Positions 8,748-17,619 of a stretch of 64,000 nucleotides of DNA are shown here, piece after piece. Source of the DNA: Nonomuraea pusilla (lineage in GTDB: Bacteria; Actinomycetota; Actinomycetes; Streptosporangiales; Streptosporangiaceae). Both the position numbers and the translations under genes were made by a program. The stretch is taken from the NCBI RefSeq assembly GCF_900109355.1, contig NZ_FOBF01000014.1:62001-126000 (forward strand), given 5' to 3'. Below the pieces are notes generated by a model. The model did no database searches. It was given only the letters and a program-made list of their open reading frames with translations, and had not been told where the DNA came from. Numbering within the stretch: the first letter of the stretch is position 1; the number at the start of each line of letters is the position of its first letter.

Positions 8748-10882
8748 CCCCGGTGCTGCAGGTGACCGACCTGACCGTGTCCTTCGGCGACGTACGGGCC
8801 GTGCGCGGCGTGAGCCTGGAGGTGAGCCGGGGCGAGGTGCTCGGCGTCGTCGGCGAGTCGGGCTCCGGCAAGTCGGTCACCGCGGCGGCGGTCATGGGGC
8901 TGCTGCCGCCCGGCGCCCGCGTCGGCGGGTCGGTGCGGCTGCACGGCAAGGAGCTGCTCGGCGCGCCGGAGCGGGAGCTGACGGCGCTGCGCGGCAAGAC
9001 CGTCTCCATGGTGTTCCAGGACCCTCTGTCCGCGCTGACCCCCGTCTACCGGGTGGGCGACCAGATCGCCGAGGCGGTGCGCGTCCACCGCAGGGTGGGC
9101 AAGGAGGCGGCGGCCGTGCGGGCGGTCGAGCTGCTCGACCTCGTCGGCATCCCGCGGCCGGGCGAGCGGGCGGCGGCGTTCCCGCACGAGTTCTCCGGCG
9201 GCATGCGGCAGCGCGTGATGATCGCCATGGCCATCGCCAACGACCCCGACGTGATCATCTGCGACGAGCCGACCACGGCGCTCGACGTCACCATCCAGGC
9301 GCAGGTGCTGGAGGTGCTGAAGAAGGCGCAGCGCGAGACGGGCGCGGCGATCGTCCTGATCACGCACGACCTGGGGGTCGTCGCCGGTTTCGCGGACCGC
9401 GTGCTGGTGATGTACGCGGGGCGCCCGGTCGAGGTGGGCTCGGTCGACGACATCTTCTACCGGCCGCGCATGCCGTACACGGTGGGGCTGCTCGCCTCGC
9501 TCCCGCGGATCGACCGCGGCGAGCGGCAGCCGCTCGTGCCGATCGAGGGCAACCCTCCCGCCCCCGGCGCGCTGCCTCCGGGGTGCCCGTTCGCGCCGCG
9601 CTGCCCGCTGCACGTCGAGGCGTGCGACGAGGGCGAGCCGCCGCTGTTCGAGGTGGGCCCGGGGCAGCGGGCCGCGTGCATCCGCTGGGAGGAGGTGCGG
9701 CCCTGGGCGCCCGGCCAGCGCACCGGCGACGAGACGGGGCTCTGGCCGGCCGGGCGGCACGCCGGCGAGGAGGCGCGGCCGTGGGCGGCGGGGCGGCACG
9801 CGGGCGAGGCGGGGCGTGCCCGGGCGCGTGGCCGGCACGAGGCGGGGGCCCGGCCCCTTCGCACCGTGCTGGAGGTCGAGAACCTGGTCAAGGAGTACCC
9901 CCTGATGCGCGGGGCGGTGTTCAAGCACCGGGTCGGCACCGTCCACGCCGTCGCCGGGGTCAGCTTCGACCTGCGCGAGGGCGAGACGCTGGGCCTGGTC
10001 GGCGAGTCGGGCAGCGGCAAGACCACCACGCTCATGCAGATCCTGGAGCTCGCCGCGCCGCAGGAGGGCCGCGTCACCGTGCTGGGCCGCGACACCGCCC
10101 GGCTCGGCCGCGCCGACAGCACCGCGATCAGGCGCGACATGCAGGTCGTCTTCCAGGACCCCCTCGCCTCGCTCGACCCGCGCATGACCGTCCACGACAT
10201 CGTCGCCGAGCCGCTGCGCGCGCACGGCCTGCCCGCCTCGGGGCGGCGCGTCGCCGAACTGCTCACCCTGGTGGGCCTCGACCCCTCGCACGCCGCCCGC
10301 TACCCCCAGGACTTCTCCGGCGGCCAGCGCCAGCGCGTCGCCATCGCGAGGGCCCTCGCCCTCGAACCCAGGCTCCTGGTGCTGGACGAGCCGGTCTCCG
10401 CGCTGGACGTGTCCATCAGGGCCGGGGTGATCAACCTGCTCGCGTCGCTGAAGGCCCGGCTGGGGCTGTCGTACCTGTTCGTCGCGCACGATCTCGCCGT
10501 CGTCCGGCACATCGCCGACCGGGTGGCGGTGATGCACCTCGGCAAGATCGCCGAGATCGGCCAGGTCGACGCCGTGTACGACGCCCCGGCCCACCCGTAC
10601 ACGCAATCCCTGCTGTCGGCGATCCCCGTGCCCGACCCGGCGCGGGAGCGGACACGTACCCGGATCCTGCTCGAAGGCGATCTCCCCAGCCCCGCCGACC
10701 CTCCGTCGGGCTGCCGTTTCCGTACGCGCTGCCCCAAGTTCCGCTCCGAGCTCACCGACGAGGAGCGGGAGGCCTGCGTCACCGTCGAGCCCGAGGTCCT
10801 GCCCGTGGGCGCGGACCAGGGGGCGGCCTGCCACTACGCCGAGAGGCGCGACGTCGTAAGACCTGGAGGAATCGTCCGATGA
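8744..10882 (+). CDS. oppD: Fused dual ATP-binding protein of the peptide ABC transporter (OppD-OppF fusion)
   Basis: 712 residues with two complete ATPase modules. Module 1 has Walker A GESGSGKS (37-44), signature FSGGMRQRV and Walker B VIICDEPTTALD; module 2 has GESGSGKT (420-427), SGGQRQRVAIARALA and LLVLDEPVSALD. Each module ends with the oligopeptide-transporter C-terminal region with clustered cysteines (GCPFAPRCPLHVEAC; GCRFRTRCPKF). A low-complexity Arg/Ala/Gly linker of about 50 residues (roughly 320-372) joins them. It powers peptide import through OppB/OppC. Separate DppD and DppF are more usual; the fused form is shared with the mycobacterial Opp system. Confidence 0.9.
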   Translation: MTPVLQVTDLTVSFGDVRAVRGVSLEVSRGEVLGVVGESGSGKSVTAAAVMGLLPPGARVGGSVRLHGKELLGAPERELTALRGKTVSMVFQDPLSALTPVYRVGDQIAEAVRVHRRVGKEAAAVRAVELLDLVGIPRPGERAAAFPHEFSGGMRQRVMIAMAIANDPDVIICDEPTTALDVTIQAQVLEVLKKAQRETGAAIVLITHDLGVVAGFADRVLVMYAGRPVEVGSVDDIFYRPRMPYTVGLLASLPRIDRGERQPLVPIEGNPPAPGALPPGCPFAPRCPLHVEACDEGEPPLFEVGPGQRAACIRWEEVRPWAPGQRTGDETGLWPAGRHAGEEARPWAAGRHAGEAGRARARGRHEAGARPLRTVLEVENLVKEYPLMRGAVFKHRVGTVHAVAGVSFDLREGETLGLVGESGSGKTTTLMQILELAAPQEGRVTVLGRDTARLGRADSTAIRRDMQVVFQDPLASLDPRMTVHDIVAEPLRAHGLPASGRRVAELLTLVGLDPSHAARYPQDFSGGQRQRVAIARALALEPRLLVLDEPVSALDVSIRAGVINLLASLKARLGLSYLFVAHDLAVVRHIADRVAVMHLGKIAEIGQVDAVYDAPAHPYTQSLLSAIPVPDPARERTRTRILLEGDLPSPADPPSGCRFRTRCPKFRSELTDEEREACVTVEPEVLPVGADQGAACHYAERRDVVRPGGIVR

Positions 10883-12579
10883 AAGCATCACGTCTGGCCG
10901 TGGGAGCCGCCCTGGCCTGCTCGCTGGCGCTCGCGGGCTGCGGCGGGGCGCGGCCCGGGGGCACCGGCGCGCCCGGCACCGAAGGCGCGCAGCAGTCGCC
11001 GCAGCTCAAGTCCTTCGACATCAACCTCCAGCCGCGCGAGAGGGTCAAGGACGGCGGCACGCTGCGGTGGGGCATCAACGAGTTCCCCACGCAGTGGAAC
11101 AGGAACCACGTCGACGGCAACCTCGCGGTGGCCGCCGTCGTGAGCAACGCGCTGCTGCCCGCGCCGTTCCTGTCGAACGAGAAGGCGGAGATCTCGGTCA
11201 ACCACGACTACCTGCTCGACGCGAAGATCACGGCGCGGCGTCCCAAGCAGGTGGTGACGTACACGCTGAACCCGAAGGCCAGGTGGTCCGACGGCAAGCC
11301 GATCACCTGGGTGGACTACCAGGCGCAGTGGCAGGCGCTGAACGGGAGGAATCCCGCGTACCGGATCGTCACCTCCACCGGCTACCAGGACATCGAGAAG
11401 GTCGCGCGGGGGCGCGACGACCACGAGGTGGTGGTGACGTTCGCCCGGCCGTTCGGCGACTGGCAGTCGCTGTTCGGCCCGCTGCTGCCGGCGAGCACGA
11501 ACCGGTCGCCCGAGGCGTTCAACACGGCCTGGCTGAACAAGATCCCGGTGACGGCGGGGCCGTTCAAGTTCCAGTCGTTCGACCAGACGGCCAAGACCAT
11601 CACGATCGTGCGCGACGACCGGTGGTGGGGCGACAGGGCCAAGCTCGACCGGATCATCTACCGGGCCTCCGAGCAGGACTCCCTCATCGGGGCGTTCGCG
11701 AACGGCGAGCTCGACCTCATCGACATCGGGCCCTCGGCCCCCGACTACGCGCGGGCCAAGTCCACGCCCGGGGCGCAGATGCGCCAGGCGGCGGGCCCCG
11801 ACTTCCGCCACTTCACCTTCAACGGCTCCAGTGAGCTGCTGAAGGACGTGAAGGTGCGCCAGGCCATCCAGCTCGGCATCAATCGGCAGGCCATCGCGCA
11901 GTCCGACCTGCAGGGGCTCGACTGGCCGATCACGCTGCTCAACAACCACTTCTTCATGAACACCCAGGAGGGCTACCAGGACAACGCGGGCGACCTCGGC
12001 GTGTACGACCCGCAGCGGGCCAGGCAGATGCTCGACGCGGCGGGCTGGAAGCTGAACGGGGCGGTCCGCCAGAAGGGGGGCAAGCAGCTCGCGCTGCGGT
12101 TCGTTGTGCCGTCGGGGCTGCAGATCAGCAAGGCCGAGGGGGAGCTGGCACAGAGCATGCTCTCCCAGATCGGGGTGAAGCTGACGATCCAGGCGGTGCC
12201 GAGCGACGACTTCTTCACCAAGTACGTCATCCCCGGCAACTTCGACATCACGCCGTTTGCCTACATTGGTACGCCATTTCCGGTTTCGAGTAGTTATGGG
12301 ATTTATGCGAACTCGCCGGACGGGAAGACGTGGAACGCGAACTTCGGGCGTACCGGGTCGGCCCAGATCGACGACGCGATGAACCAGGCCGGGCAGAATC
12401 TCGACCTGGCCCAGGCCAGGGCCGAGACCAACGAGGCCGACAGGCTGATCTGGCCGCTGGTCAACGTGCTGCCGCTCTACCAGCGCCCGCAGAACGTCGC
12501 GGCCAGGCAGACGCTAGCGAACGTCGGGGCGCGCGGCTTCTACGACCTGCGTTACCAGGACATCGGCTTCACCGCCTGA
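10879..12579 (+). CDS. oppA: Peptide-binding lipoprotein (family 5 solute-binding protein)
   Basis: A 566-residue SBP_bac_5 protein. A signal peptide ends in the lipobox LALAGC, giving Cys21 as the lipidated residue after cleavage by signal peptidase II. The mature protein has typical family segments such as GGTLRWGINEFP, ARWSDGKPITWVDYQ and VKVRQAIQLGINRQAI. It would capture peptides outside the membrane and deliver them to OppBC. Its ATG overlaps the oppD stop by ATGA, with GGAGG 10 nt upstream. Bases about 12258-12310 are noticeably less GC-rich than their surroundings but the reading frame is intact. The exact ligand is not deducible. Confidence 0.9.
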   Translation: MKASRLAVGAALACSLALAGCGGARPGGTGAPGTEGAQQSPQLKSFDINLQPRERVKDGGTLRWGINEFPTQWNRNHVDGNLAVAAVVSNALLPAPFLSNEKAEISVNHDYLLDAKITARRPKQVVTYTLNPKARWSDGKPITWVDYQAQWQALNGRNPAYRIVTSTGYQDIEKVARGRDDHEVVVTFARPFGDWQSLFGPLLPASTNRSPEAFNTAWLNKIPVTAGPFKFQSFDQTAKTITIVRDDRWWGDRAKLDRIIYRASEQDSLIGAFANGELDLIDIGPSAPDYARAKSTPGAQMRQAAGPDFRHFTFNGSSELLKDVKVRQAIQLGINRQAIAQSDLQGLDWPITLLNNHFFMNTQEGYQDNAGDLGVYDPQRARQMLDAAGWKLNGAVRQKGGKQLALRFVVPSGLQISKAEGELAQSMLSQIGVKLTIQAVPSDDFFTKYVIPGNFDITPFAYIGTPFPVSSSYGIYANSPDGKTWNANFGRTGSAQIDDAMNQAGQNLDLAQARAETNEADRLIWPLVNVLPLYQRPQNVAARQTLANVGARGFYDLRYQDIGFTA

Positions 12580-12731
12580 CGGAGACGGCCTTCACCGCCG
12601 GGTCCGCCCCACCCCCCGACCTACCTCGGCCGGATCGCCCGGGGGTGCGGTTCAGGGGCGGCGCGGCCTGTCGGGAGGCTCGGGGGTGTCCGGGGCCGGA
12701 AGTGTCGGCGGGGTGCGGTAGAAGTGTCGGC

Positions 12732-13826
12732 GTGACCACGCATCTCACCTGGCCGCAGATCCTCTCCTGGCGGCTGCGCAGGCAGTACGTGAGCGACCCC
12801 GGCGGGCCCGGCCCCGTCGAGGTCGCGCGGCGGCTGTGCGGCGTGCAGGCCCAGGTCGCCTCGTCCGCCCAGCTCGCGGTCGCGATCAGGAGCGCGGCGC
12901 CCGACCCCGGTGCGATCGACAGGGCCCTGTGGGCCGAGCGCACGCTGGCCAAGACGTGGGTCATGCGCGGCACGCTCCACCTGGTCCCGTCCGACCAGCT
13001 CCCCGACTACTGCGCGGCGCTCGGCACGCTGCGGTTCTGGGAGAAGGGCTCGTGGCAGCGCGGCCACGGAGTGACCGCGGCCGAGATCGAGGCGATCATC
13101 GACACGGTCCCGAAGGTGCTCGGCGAGACCCCGCTGACGCGCGAGGAGCTGGTCGAGGCGGTGGTCGACGCCACCGGCGACGCGCATCTGCGCGAGGCGC
13201 TCACCTCCGGCTGGGGGGCGCTGCTCAAGCCGCTCAGCCGGCTGGGCGAGCTGTGCTACGGGCCGCCGCGGGAGGGCCGGGTGACGTTCACCTCGCCCCG
13301 GGCGTGGCTGCCCGGCTGGCCCGCCGAGCCGCCGCCGCAGGAGGAGGCGGGGGTGCGGCTGGCCCGCGCCTTCCTGGGCGCGCACGGGCCCGCGACGCCG
13401 GAGATGTTCGACGGGTGGCTGTTCGGCGGCGTGGCGCGCAAGGCCGTGCTCAGGGGCTGGTTCCGCGACCTCGGCCCCGAGCTGACCGAGGTGCGCACCG
13501 ACGACGGTCAGACGCTGCTCGCCCTGACCGAGCACCTCGACGACCTCGCCGGCGCCCGGCCGTCCGACGCGGTGCACCTGCTGCCCGGCTTCGACCAGTA
13601 CGTCCTGGCCGCGCCGCGCGGGCTCACCCCGCTGCTTCCGGCCGAGCTGAAGCCCAAGGTCAGCAGGCAGGCGGGCTGGATCTCCCCGGTGGTGGTCCAC
13701 CGGGGCCGGGTGGCGGGCGTCTGGGAGGCGAAGGGCGGCGAGATCACGTACGAGCTGGGGGCGGACGTCCCCCGGCAGCTGCTCGACGCCGCCGCCGCAC
13801 GCCTGCGCCCCCTGCTCACCCGCTGA
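12732..13826 (+). CDS. AlkZ-like DNA glycosylase / winged-helix (HTH_42) protein
   Basis: A 364-residue HTH_42 protein of the family that includes Streptomyces AlkZ, a glycosylase that unhooks interstrand crosslinks, and E. coli YcaQ. The N-terminal motif CGVQAQV holds the Q-x-Q pair (Gln39, Gln41) that is catalytic in AlkZ, followed by the helix region WAERTLAKTWVMRGTLHLV. I start at GTG 12732; the frame is open further upstream but that stretch reads as non-coding. The family mixes confirmed glycosylases with uncharacterised members, so the activity is inferred from the retained QxQ. The last 9 codons including the stop are duplicated downstream (separate entry). Confidence 0.75.
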   Translation: MTTHLTWPQILSWRLRRQYVSDPGGPGPVEVARRLCGVQAQVASSAQLAVAIRSAAPDPGAIDRALWAERTLAKTWVMRGTLHLVPSDQLPDYCAALGTLRFWEKGSWQRGHGVTAAEIEAIIDTVPKVLGETPLTREELVEAVVDATGDAHLREALTSGWGALLKPLSRLGELCYGPPREGRVTFTSPRAWLPGWPAEPPPQEEAGVRLARAFLGAHGPATPEMFDGWLFGGVARKAVLRGWFRDLGPELTEVRTDDGQTLLALTEHLDDLAGARPSDAVHLLPGFDQYVLAAPRGLTPLLPAELKPKVSRQAGWISPVVVHRGRVAGVWEAKGGEITYELGADVPRQLLDAAAARLRPLLTR

Positions 13827-13869
13827 CCGCCGCGCGCCTGCGCCTCCTGCTCAGGCGCTGAGCGCCGCG
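13800..13869. repeat. 35-bp tandem duplication spanning a stop codon
   Basis: Units 13800-13834 and 13835-13869 agree at 31 of 35 positions (CGCCTGCGCC...GCTGACCGCCGCG). The first unit contains the last codons and TGA of the preceding glycosylase-type gene, the second is downstream. A degenerate third copy follows from about 13870 to 13903. Confidence 0.8.
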
Positions 13870-13909
13870 CCCGCGCCCCCTGCTCCCCCGGTGACCGGCG
13901 TCCGGCGCG

Positions 13910-14161
13910 TCAGGTGGCCGAGCCCGCCATGACGCGGTCGACGATGCCTTTCGTGCCCTCCTGGCGGGCGCAGTGGGCGCAGCAGTACCAGTGGTCGCCG
14001 GCCTGCACGCCGTGCCCGATGACCTTGGTGCCGCAGTGCTCGCAGATCGGCGCCATGGCCTCGATCGCGCACTGGAAGCAGTCGAACGTGTGCACCGCCC
14101 CCTGCGCGCGCACCTCGAACGCCATGTCGTAGTCGTTGCCGCAGGTCTCGCAGACGGCCAT
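13910..14161 (-). CDS. Small Cys-rich putative zinc-binding protein (four CxxC)
   Basis: An 83-residue protein with four CxxC pairs at Cys4/7, 28/31, 40/43 and 61/64 plus His24 and His57, arranged like two zinc-ribbon halves (VCETCG, DCFQC, ICEHCG, CAHC). It would bind one or two metal ions, most likely zinc, in the cytoplasm. No catalytic motif is visible and I cannot name a function. The start at 14161 is backed by a GAGGGAG sequence 6 nt upstream; a longer in-frame version from 14242 is unlikely because its first 27 residues lack character. It is cotranscribed at most with the upstream MFS gene (77-nt gap). Confidence 0.7.
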   Translation of the reverse strand: MAVCETCGNDYDMAFEVRAQGAVHTFDCFQCAIEAMAPICEHCGTKVIGHGVQAGDHWYCCAHCARQEGTKGIVDRVMAGSAT

Positions 14162-14238
14162 GGTGGTCTCCCTCGCTGTCGGTCCGCCGACGGGGATACC
14201 CGGTTCCACGGCCCGCCTTTCCCAATGAATCGCCATAT

Positions 14239-15351
14239 TCACGCCTTATCGCCACCGTCCCTGCCTACGACTACAAACCGGGCCACGAGCGGGAGGGCGA
14301 GCAGGCCGAGGGCGGCGAGGGCGGCGGGCAGGCCGATCCACGCGCTCAGCCCCGCCACCAGCAGCGGGCTGACGACGAACCCCGTGTACGACACCGTCGA
14401 GACGCCCCACACCAGCGTGCCCGTGGGGTCGTCGGCGGCGGAGCGGCTGAGCAGGGCGGGCACCAGCGGCCCGAGGGCCAGCCCGGTCAGCGCGAAGCCC
14501 GCCAGCGCCACCGCCACGTTCCCGGAGAGCCCGGCCAGGGCGATCCCGGCGGCCCCGCCGAGGCCCGCGACGGGGTACAGGACGCGGACCGGCAGGCGCG
14601 GCAGCGCCTGCGCGGCGATCCTCCCCACGGTGAGCGCCGCCATGTACACAGCCGGCGCGGCGCTGGCGACCAGCGGAGTCGCGCCGCGGTGGTCCTCCAG
14701 CAGCAGCACCGACCACTGCTCGACGGCGTTCTCGATGATGAGCACGCCCGCCATCAGGGCGCCCAGCACGAGCGCGAGCCCCCACAGGGCGCGCCGGTCG
14801 CCGTCGCGCGCGGGGACGGGTGGGACGCCGCCGGCGGGCAGGGCGGCCAGCGGCAGCACCGATACCAGGACGACGGCGGCGACCGCCGCGAGGACGGCCG
14901 TCACACCGAGGCCGAGCGAGCGGGCCAGTCCGGTGGCGGGCGCCGCGACGATCACCGCCACCGGGAAGGCGGCGTGGACGAGCTGGAACAGCCGCCGCCC
15001 GCTCTCCCGTTCCGCGCGCCCCGTGGCGAGGTTGAGCGCGATGTCCAGCGCGCCGCTGGCGGCGCCGAGCACCAGCAGCGCCAGCCCGAGCAGGGGAGCG
15101 GACGGGACGAACCCGAGACAGCCGACGCAGCCGGCGAACGCGGCGGCGCTCCCGGCCAGGGCGGCCCGCTCGCGCCCCCTGAACAGCCGGCCGGCGAGCG
15201 CCATGGCGGGCAGCGCCCCCACCGGGACCATGCTGAGGGCGAGACCGAGGTCCGCGGCGGAGACACCGAGCTGCTGCTTGACGGCAGGAAGCAGCGCCGA
15301 CCAGGAGCCCCAGAACAGGCCCCAGGCCGCGCAGACCACGATGAGCGGCAT
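14239..15351 (-). CDS. MFS transporter (YbjJ/fucose-permease-like, 12 TM)
   Basis: A 370-residue protein with about 12 hydrophobic segments. The N-terminus AAWGLFWGSWSALLPAVKQQLG and the short total length suit the YbjJ-like MFS branch. A second half with VLIIENAVEQWSVLLLEDHRG is characteristic of this group, where the conserved central helix carries E-x-W-S. The substrate is unknown. The start at 15351 is the most upstream plausible codon; an A/T-richer stretch (15360-15415) separating it from the divergent secreted-protein gene probably holds both promoters. Confidence 0.8.
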   Translation of the reverse strand: MPLIVVCAAWGLFWGSWSALLPAVKQQLGVSAADLGLALSMVPVGALPAMALAGRLFRGRERAALAGSAAAFAGCVGCLGFVPSAPLLGLALLVLGAASGALDIALNLATGRAERESGRRLFQLVHAAFPVAVIVAAPATGLARSLGLGVTAVLAAVAAVVLVSVLPLAALPAGGVPPVPARDGDRRALWGLALVLGALMAGVLIIENAVEQWSVLLLEDHRGATPLVASAAPAVYMAALTVGRIAAQALPRLPVRVLYPVAGLGGAAGIALAGLSGNVAVALAGFALTGLALGPLVPALLSRSAADDPTGTLVWGVSTVSYTGFVVSPLLVAGLSAWIGLPAALAALGLLALPLVARFVVVGRDGGDKA

Positions 15352-15432
15352 TCCCCGACCCCTCTTGAAATTTCGGTTAACACTCAGCCAAGATCGTCGT
15401 TGTCCTTAAATATCCTGCCGAAAGGGAAGCGC

Positions 15433-15882
15433 ATGCTCACCCGAACGGTCGTCGCGGCGGCCCTGGCTGCCGCCGGTGTCGCCGCCGTCCCATCCTCCGC
15501 CTACGCCGCCTCGGCCGCCTACACGCCCGAGCGGATCTGCGGGCCCGGCTTCCACCGGGTGCAGGACGGCCACCGCGCGATGACCACCAGGGACGGCGCG
15601 GTGTTCGGGCACGTCTACCTCATGTACAGCAAGAGCGCCGGCAAGAACTGCGTGGCCGCGATCAAGAGCGCCTACGCCGGCGCCAAGACCGTGACCGGGG
15701 CGTACCTGGAGGTGAAGGGCGGGGGCCGGTCGGAGGACGCGCAGCGGTACCGGTACTTCGCCGAGACCGGGCACCTGGACGGGAGCTGGAAGTGCGTGAA
15801 GTACGCCGGCTGGACCCGCGACCCTGACAACCGCGTCGAGGCGTGGGGCGGCCGCAAGTCGTGGGGCAACTGCCGCGGCTGA
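15433..15882 (+). CDS. Secreted four-cysteine protein, SapA-like
   Basis: A 149-residue exported protein: positively charged start, hydrophobic core, and a probable signal peptidase site after AYA (about residue 25). The mature part has four cysteines (36, 73, 121, 147), likely two disulfides, and a pattern ICGPGF ... VYLMYSKSAGKNCVAAI ... W.C.KYAGW that resembles the actinomycete spore-associated protein A family. That resemblance is recalled by pattern, not by alignment. A weak AAGGGAAG sequence precedes the ATG. If correct it would be an extracellular or spore-surface protein of unknown activity. Confidence 0.65.
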   Translation: MLTRTVVAAALAAAGVAAVPSSAYAASAAYTPERICGPGFHRVQDGHRAMTTRDGAVFGHVYLMYSKSAGKNCVAAIKSAYAGAKTVTGAYLEVKGGGRSEDAQRYRYFAETGHLDGSWKCVKYAGWTRDPDNRVEAWGGRKSWGNCRG

Positions 15883-16112
15883 CACGCGCCGCCCAACGGC
15901 CGAGGGACGGCCGCCGCACCTGACCCTCCAGGCCCGAGGAGCGACTGCCGACGCCCGTCCGGCCGGCCCGTACTCGCCGATGCGCTGGAGGTCTCCGGCG
16001 GTCAACGCGTCCACGGCGGGTTGACGCGGTCGTCTCGCGGGAGTTGTCACATCGCGGGCGGCTGTCCCGTCCAGTTCTCGGTCATGCAGGAACACAGGTA
16101 CGGAGGTTCACG

Positions 16113-16556
16113 ATGAGCCAGCGGATCGACGTCAGGAGCCTGGTGCCGGAGGCGTACGAGGGGTTCCTCGCGGTGGAGCGGTTCCTCCACGCCAGTGAGC
16201 TGCCGTCCTCGACGCTGCACCTGGTGAAGCTGCGGGCCAGCCAGATCAACGGCTGCGCCTACTGCGTCCACCTGCACAGCGGTGACATGAAGAAGGAGGG
16301 CGAGAGCGACGAGCGCATCTGGGGGGTGGCGGCCTGGCGTGAGGCGACGGTCTTCACCCCGGCCGAGCGGGCCGCGCTGGCGGTGACCGAGGAGGCCACG
16401 CGGCTGGCCGACAGGGCGCTCGTCTCGGACGAGGTGTGGGACGAGGCGGCACGGCACTACACGGACAAGCAGCTCGCCACCCTGGTGGTGGCCATCGCGA
16501 TGATCAACTCGTGGAACCGGATCCTCGTCACGACCCGGGCGACGCCGCACGCCTGA
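16113..16556 (+). CDS. Carboxymuconolactone decarboxylase / AhpD-like protein
   Basis: A 147-residue all-helical CMD-domain protein. The redox motif C48-A-Y-C51 followed by His55 (INGCAYCVHLHS) is the AhpD-type CxxC..H site used in alkylhydroperoxidase-like peroxide reduction. The C-terminal AIAMINSWNRI is typical of the AhpD_sub branch. ACGGAGG lies 8 nt before ATG 16113, a strong ribosome site. It appears monocistronic. Many homologues are peroxide detoxifiers, but individual substrates are unassigned. Confidence 0.85.
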   Translation: MSQRIDVRSLVPEAYEGFLAVERFLHASELPSSTLHLVKLRASQINGCAYCVHLHSGDMKKEGESDERIWGVAAWREATVFTPAERAALAVTEEATRLADRALVSDEVWDEAARHYTDKQLATLVVAIAMINSWNRILVTTRATPHA

Positions 16557-16675
16557 CCCGGGAGAGGAGGCGCCACCCGGATCCGGGTCAGCACGTCCTC
16601 GGTCAAGCGGCGCTCAGGTCAAGCGCCCGATCTGGACCTGCCGCCGCCGGTCAGGGTGGCGACTTTCCCTCTTGA

Positions 16676-16745
16676 TGTTCTTCTTACACGCAACTTACAG
16701 GGGTATCTGTAGATAACATAGGTAACAGGAACATCACGGGGGGAT
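16676..16745 (+). promoter_or_regulatory. A/T-rich promoter-like stretch with a TATCT-GT-AGATA palindrome
   Basis: About 70 nt that are strikingly less GC-rich than the surroundings precede the next small gene. They include the palindrome TATCT/AGATA (16704-16715) and the repeated element GATAACAT/GGTAAC. This is probably the promoter/operator of the 61-residue gene; exact -35 and -10 boxes are not certain. Confidence 0.35.
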
Positions 16746-16749
16746 CGCG

Positions 16750-16935
16750 ATGAAAAGGCTTGTGGTAGTGCCGCCACACCTCGCCAGGCACAAGGTCCGC
16801 GACATCCGCTCGGCCGACCGCCGCAGGCCCTCCCCCGCGCCCTCCGAACCCAAGAGCGCCAAGGTCGTCGATCTGCGGGCGTACGCGGGGCGCAACGTCA
16901 TCCGCTTCCCCGGGGGCCCCACCCCCGCCGCCTAG
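16750..16935 (+). CDS. Hypothetical 61-residue basic protein
   Basis: A small basic protein, MKRLVVVPPHLARHKVRDIR at the start, a Pro/Ser-rich middle and a C-terminal block VVDLRAYAGRNVIRFPGG. I do not recognise the family. Support for it being real comes from the GGGGGGATC ribosome site 6 nt upstream and the isolated A/T-rich promoter-like stretch just before it. It carries no membrane segment or signal peptide. It could be a small regulatory or DNA/RNA-binding protein, but nothing shows this directly. Confidence 0.45.
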   Translation: MKRLVVVPPHLARHKVRDIRSADRRRPSPAPSEPKSAKVVDLRAYAGRNVIRFPGGPTPAA

Positions 16936-16962
16936 GACGGCGGGCGCCGGGCCCCCGCGGGG

Positions 16963-17583
16963 TCAGCCGTAGAGCTTCTGGGCGTAGGTCTCGCCGTAGT
17001 ACGCCTCCAGCTGCTCGACGGTCTCCTCGACCGCCTGGATCTCCTTGACGAGGCGGGCGTGCGACGGCAGGTCGTCGGGGTTCCAGGTGCCGGGCTTCCA
17101 CAGCTCGGAGCGGAGGAACGCCTTGGCGCAGTGGAAGAAGATCTGCTCGATCTCCACGACGAGCGCGAGCGCGGGCCGGTGCCCCTTGACGATCAGCTCG
17201 TCGAAGAAGGGGGCCTCGCGCACCAGGCGGGCGCGGCCGTTGATGCGGAGCGTCTCGTTCCTGCCGGGGATGAGGAAGATCAGGCCGACGTGGGGGTTGG
17301 CCAGGATGTTGAGGAAGCCGTCGGCCCTGCGGTTGCCGGGGCGGTCGGGGATGGCGATCGTGGTGTCGTCGATGACGTGGACGAACCCGGCCGGGTCGCC
17401 CTTGGGCGAGACGTCGCAGTTGCCGTCGGCGTCGGAGGTGGCGATCAGGCAGAACGGGGAGGCCGCCAGCCACTGACGGTCACGCTCATGCAGTCGGACG
17501 CGCTCCTTGGTCGCGGCCCTCGGCATCACCTCGCCGAGGAGTTCGCGCAGTTCGGTGGCTGACCCGATCTCCACCCAGCTCAT
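16963..17583 (-). CDS. PPOX-class (split beta-barrel) flavoprotein, MSMEG_1061-like
   Basis: A 206-residue protein of the pyridoxamine-phosphate-oxidase-like split-barrel class. Visible are FCLIATSDADGNCDVSPKGD (the flavin-binding strand-turn), TTIAIPDRPGNRRADGFLNI and LIFLIPGRNETLRINGRA, the pattern of the MSMEG_1061-type FMN subgroup. Members bind FMN (or F420 in other branches) and reduce or oxidise small molecules; the substrate is unknown. GGGAGATC sits just before the ATG. It runs into the HxlR gene region (36 nt gap), so cotranscription downstream of that regulator is possible. Confidence 0.8.
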   Translation of the reverse strand: MSWVEIGSATELRELLGEVMPRAATKERVRLHERDRQWLAASPFCLIATSDADGNCDVSPKGDPAGFVHVIDDTTIAIPDRPGNRRADGFLNILANPHVGLIFLIPGRNETLRINGRARLVREAPFFDELIVKGHRPALALVVEIEQIFFHCAKAFLRSELWKPGTWNPDDLPSHARLVKEIQAVEETVEQLEAYYGETYAQKLYG

Positions 17584-17619
17584 GTGATCTCCCTTCGGGG
17601 GGGTTGGAGCCCCATTGTG

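Noticed and set aside
12330..12731. N-terminal extension of the AlkZ-like gene
   Set aside because: It overlaps the end of oppA in another frame and has no family-like sequence; GTG 12732 fits better.
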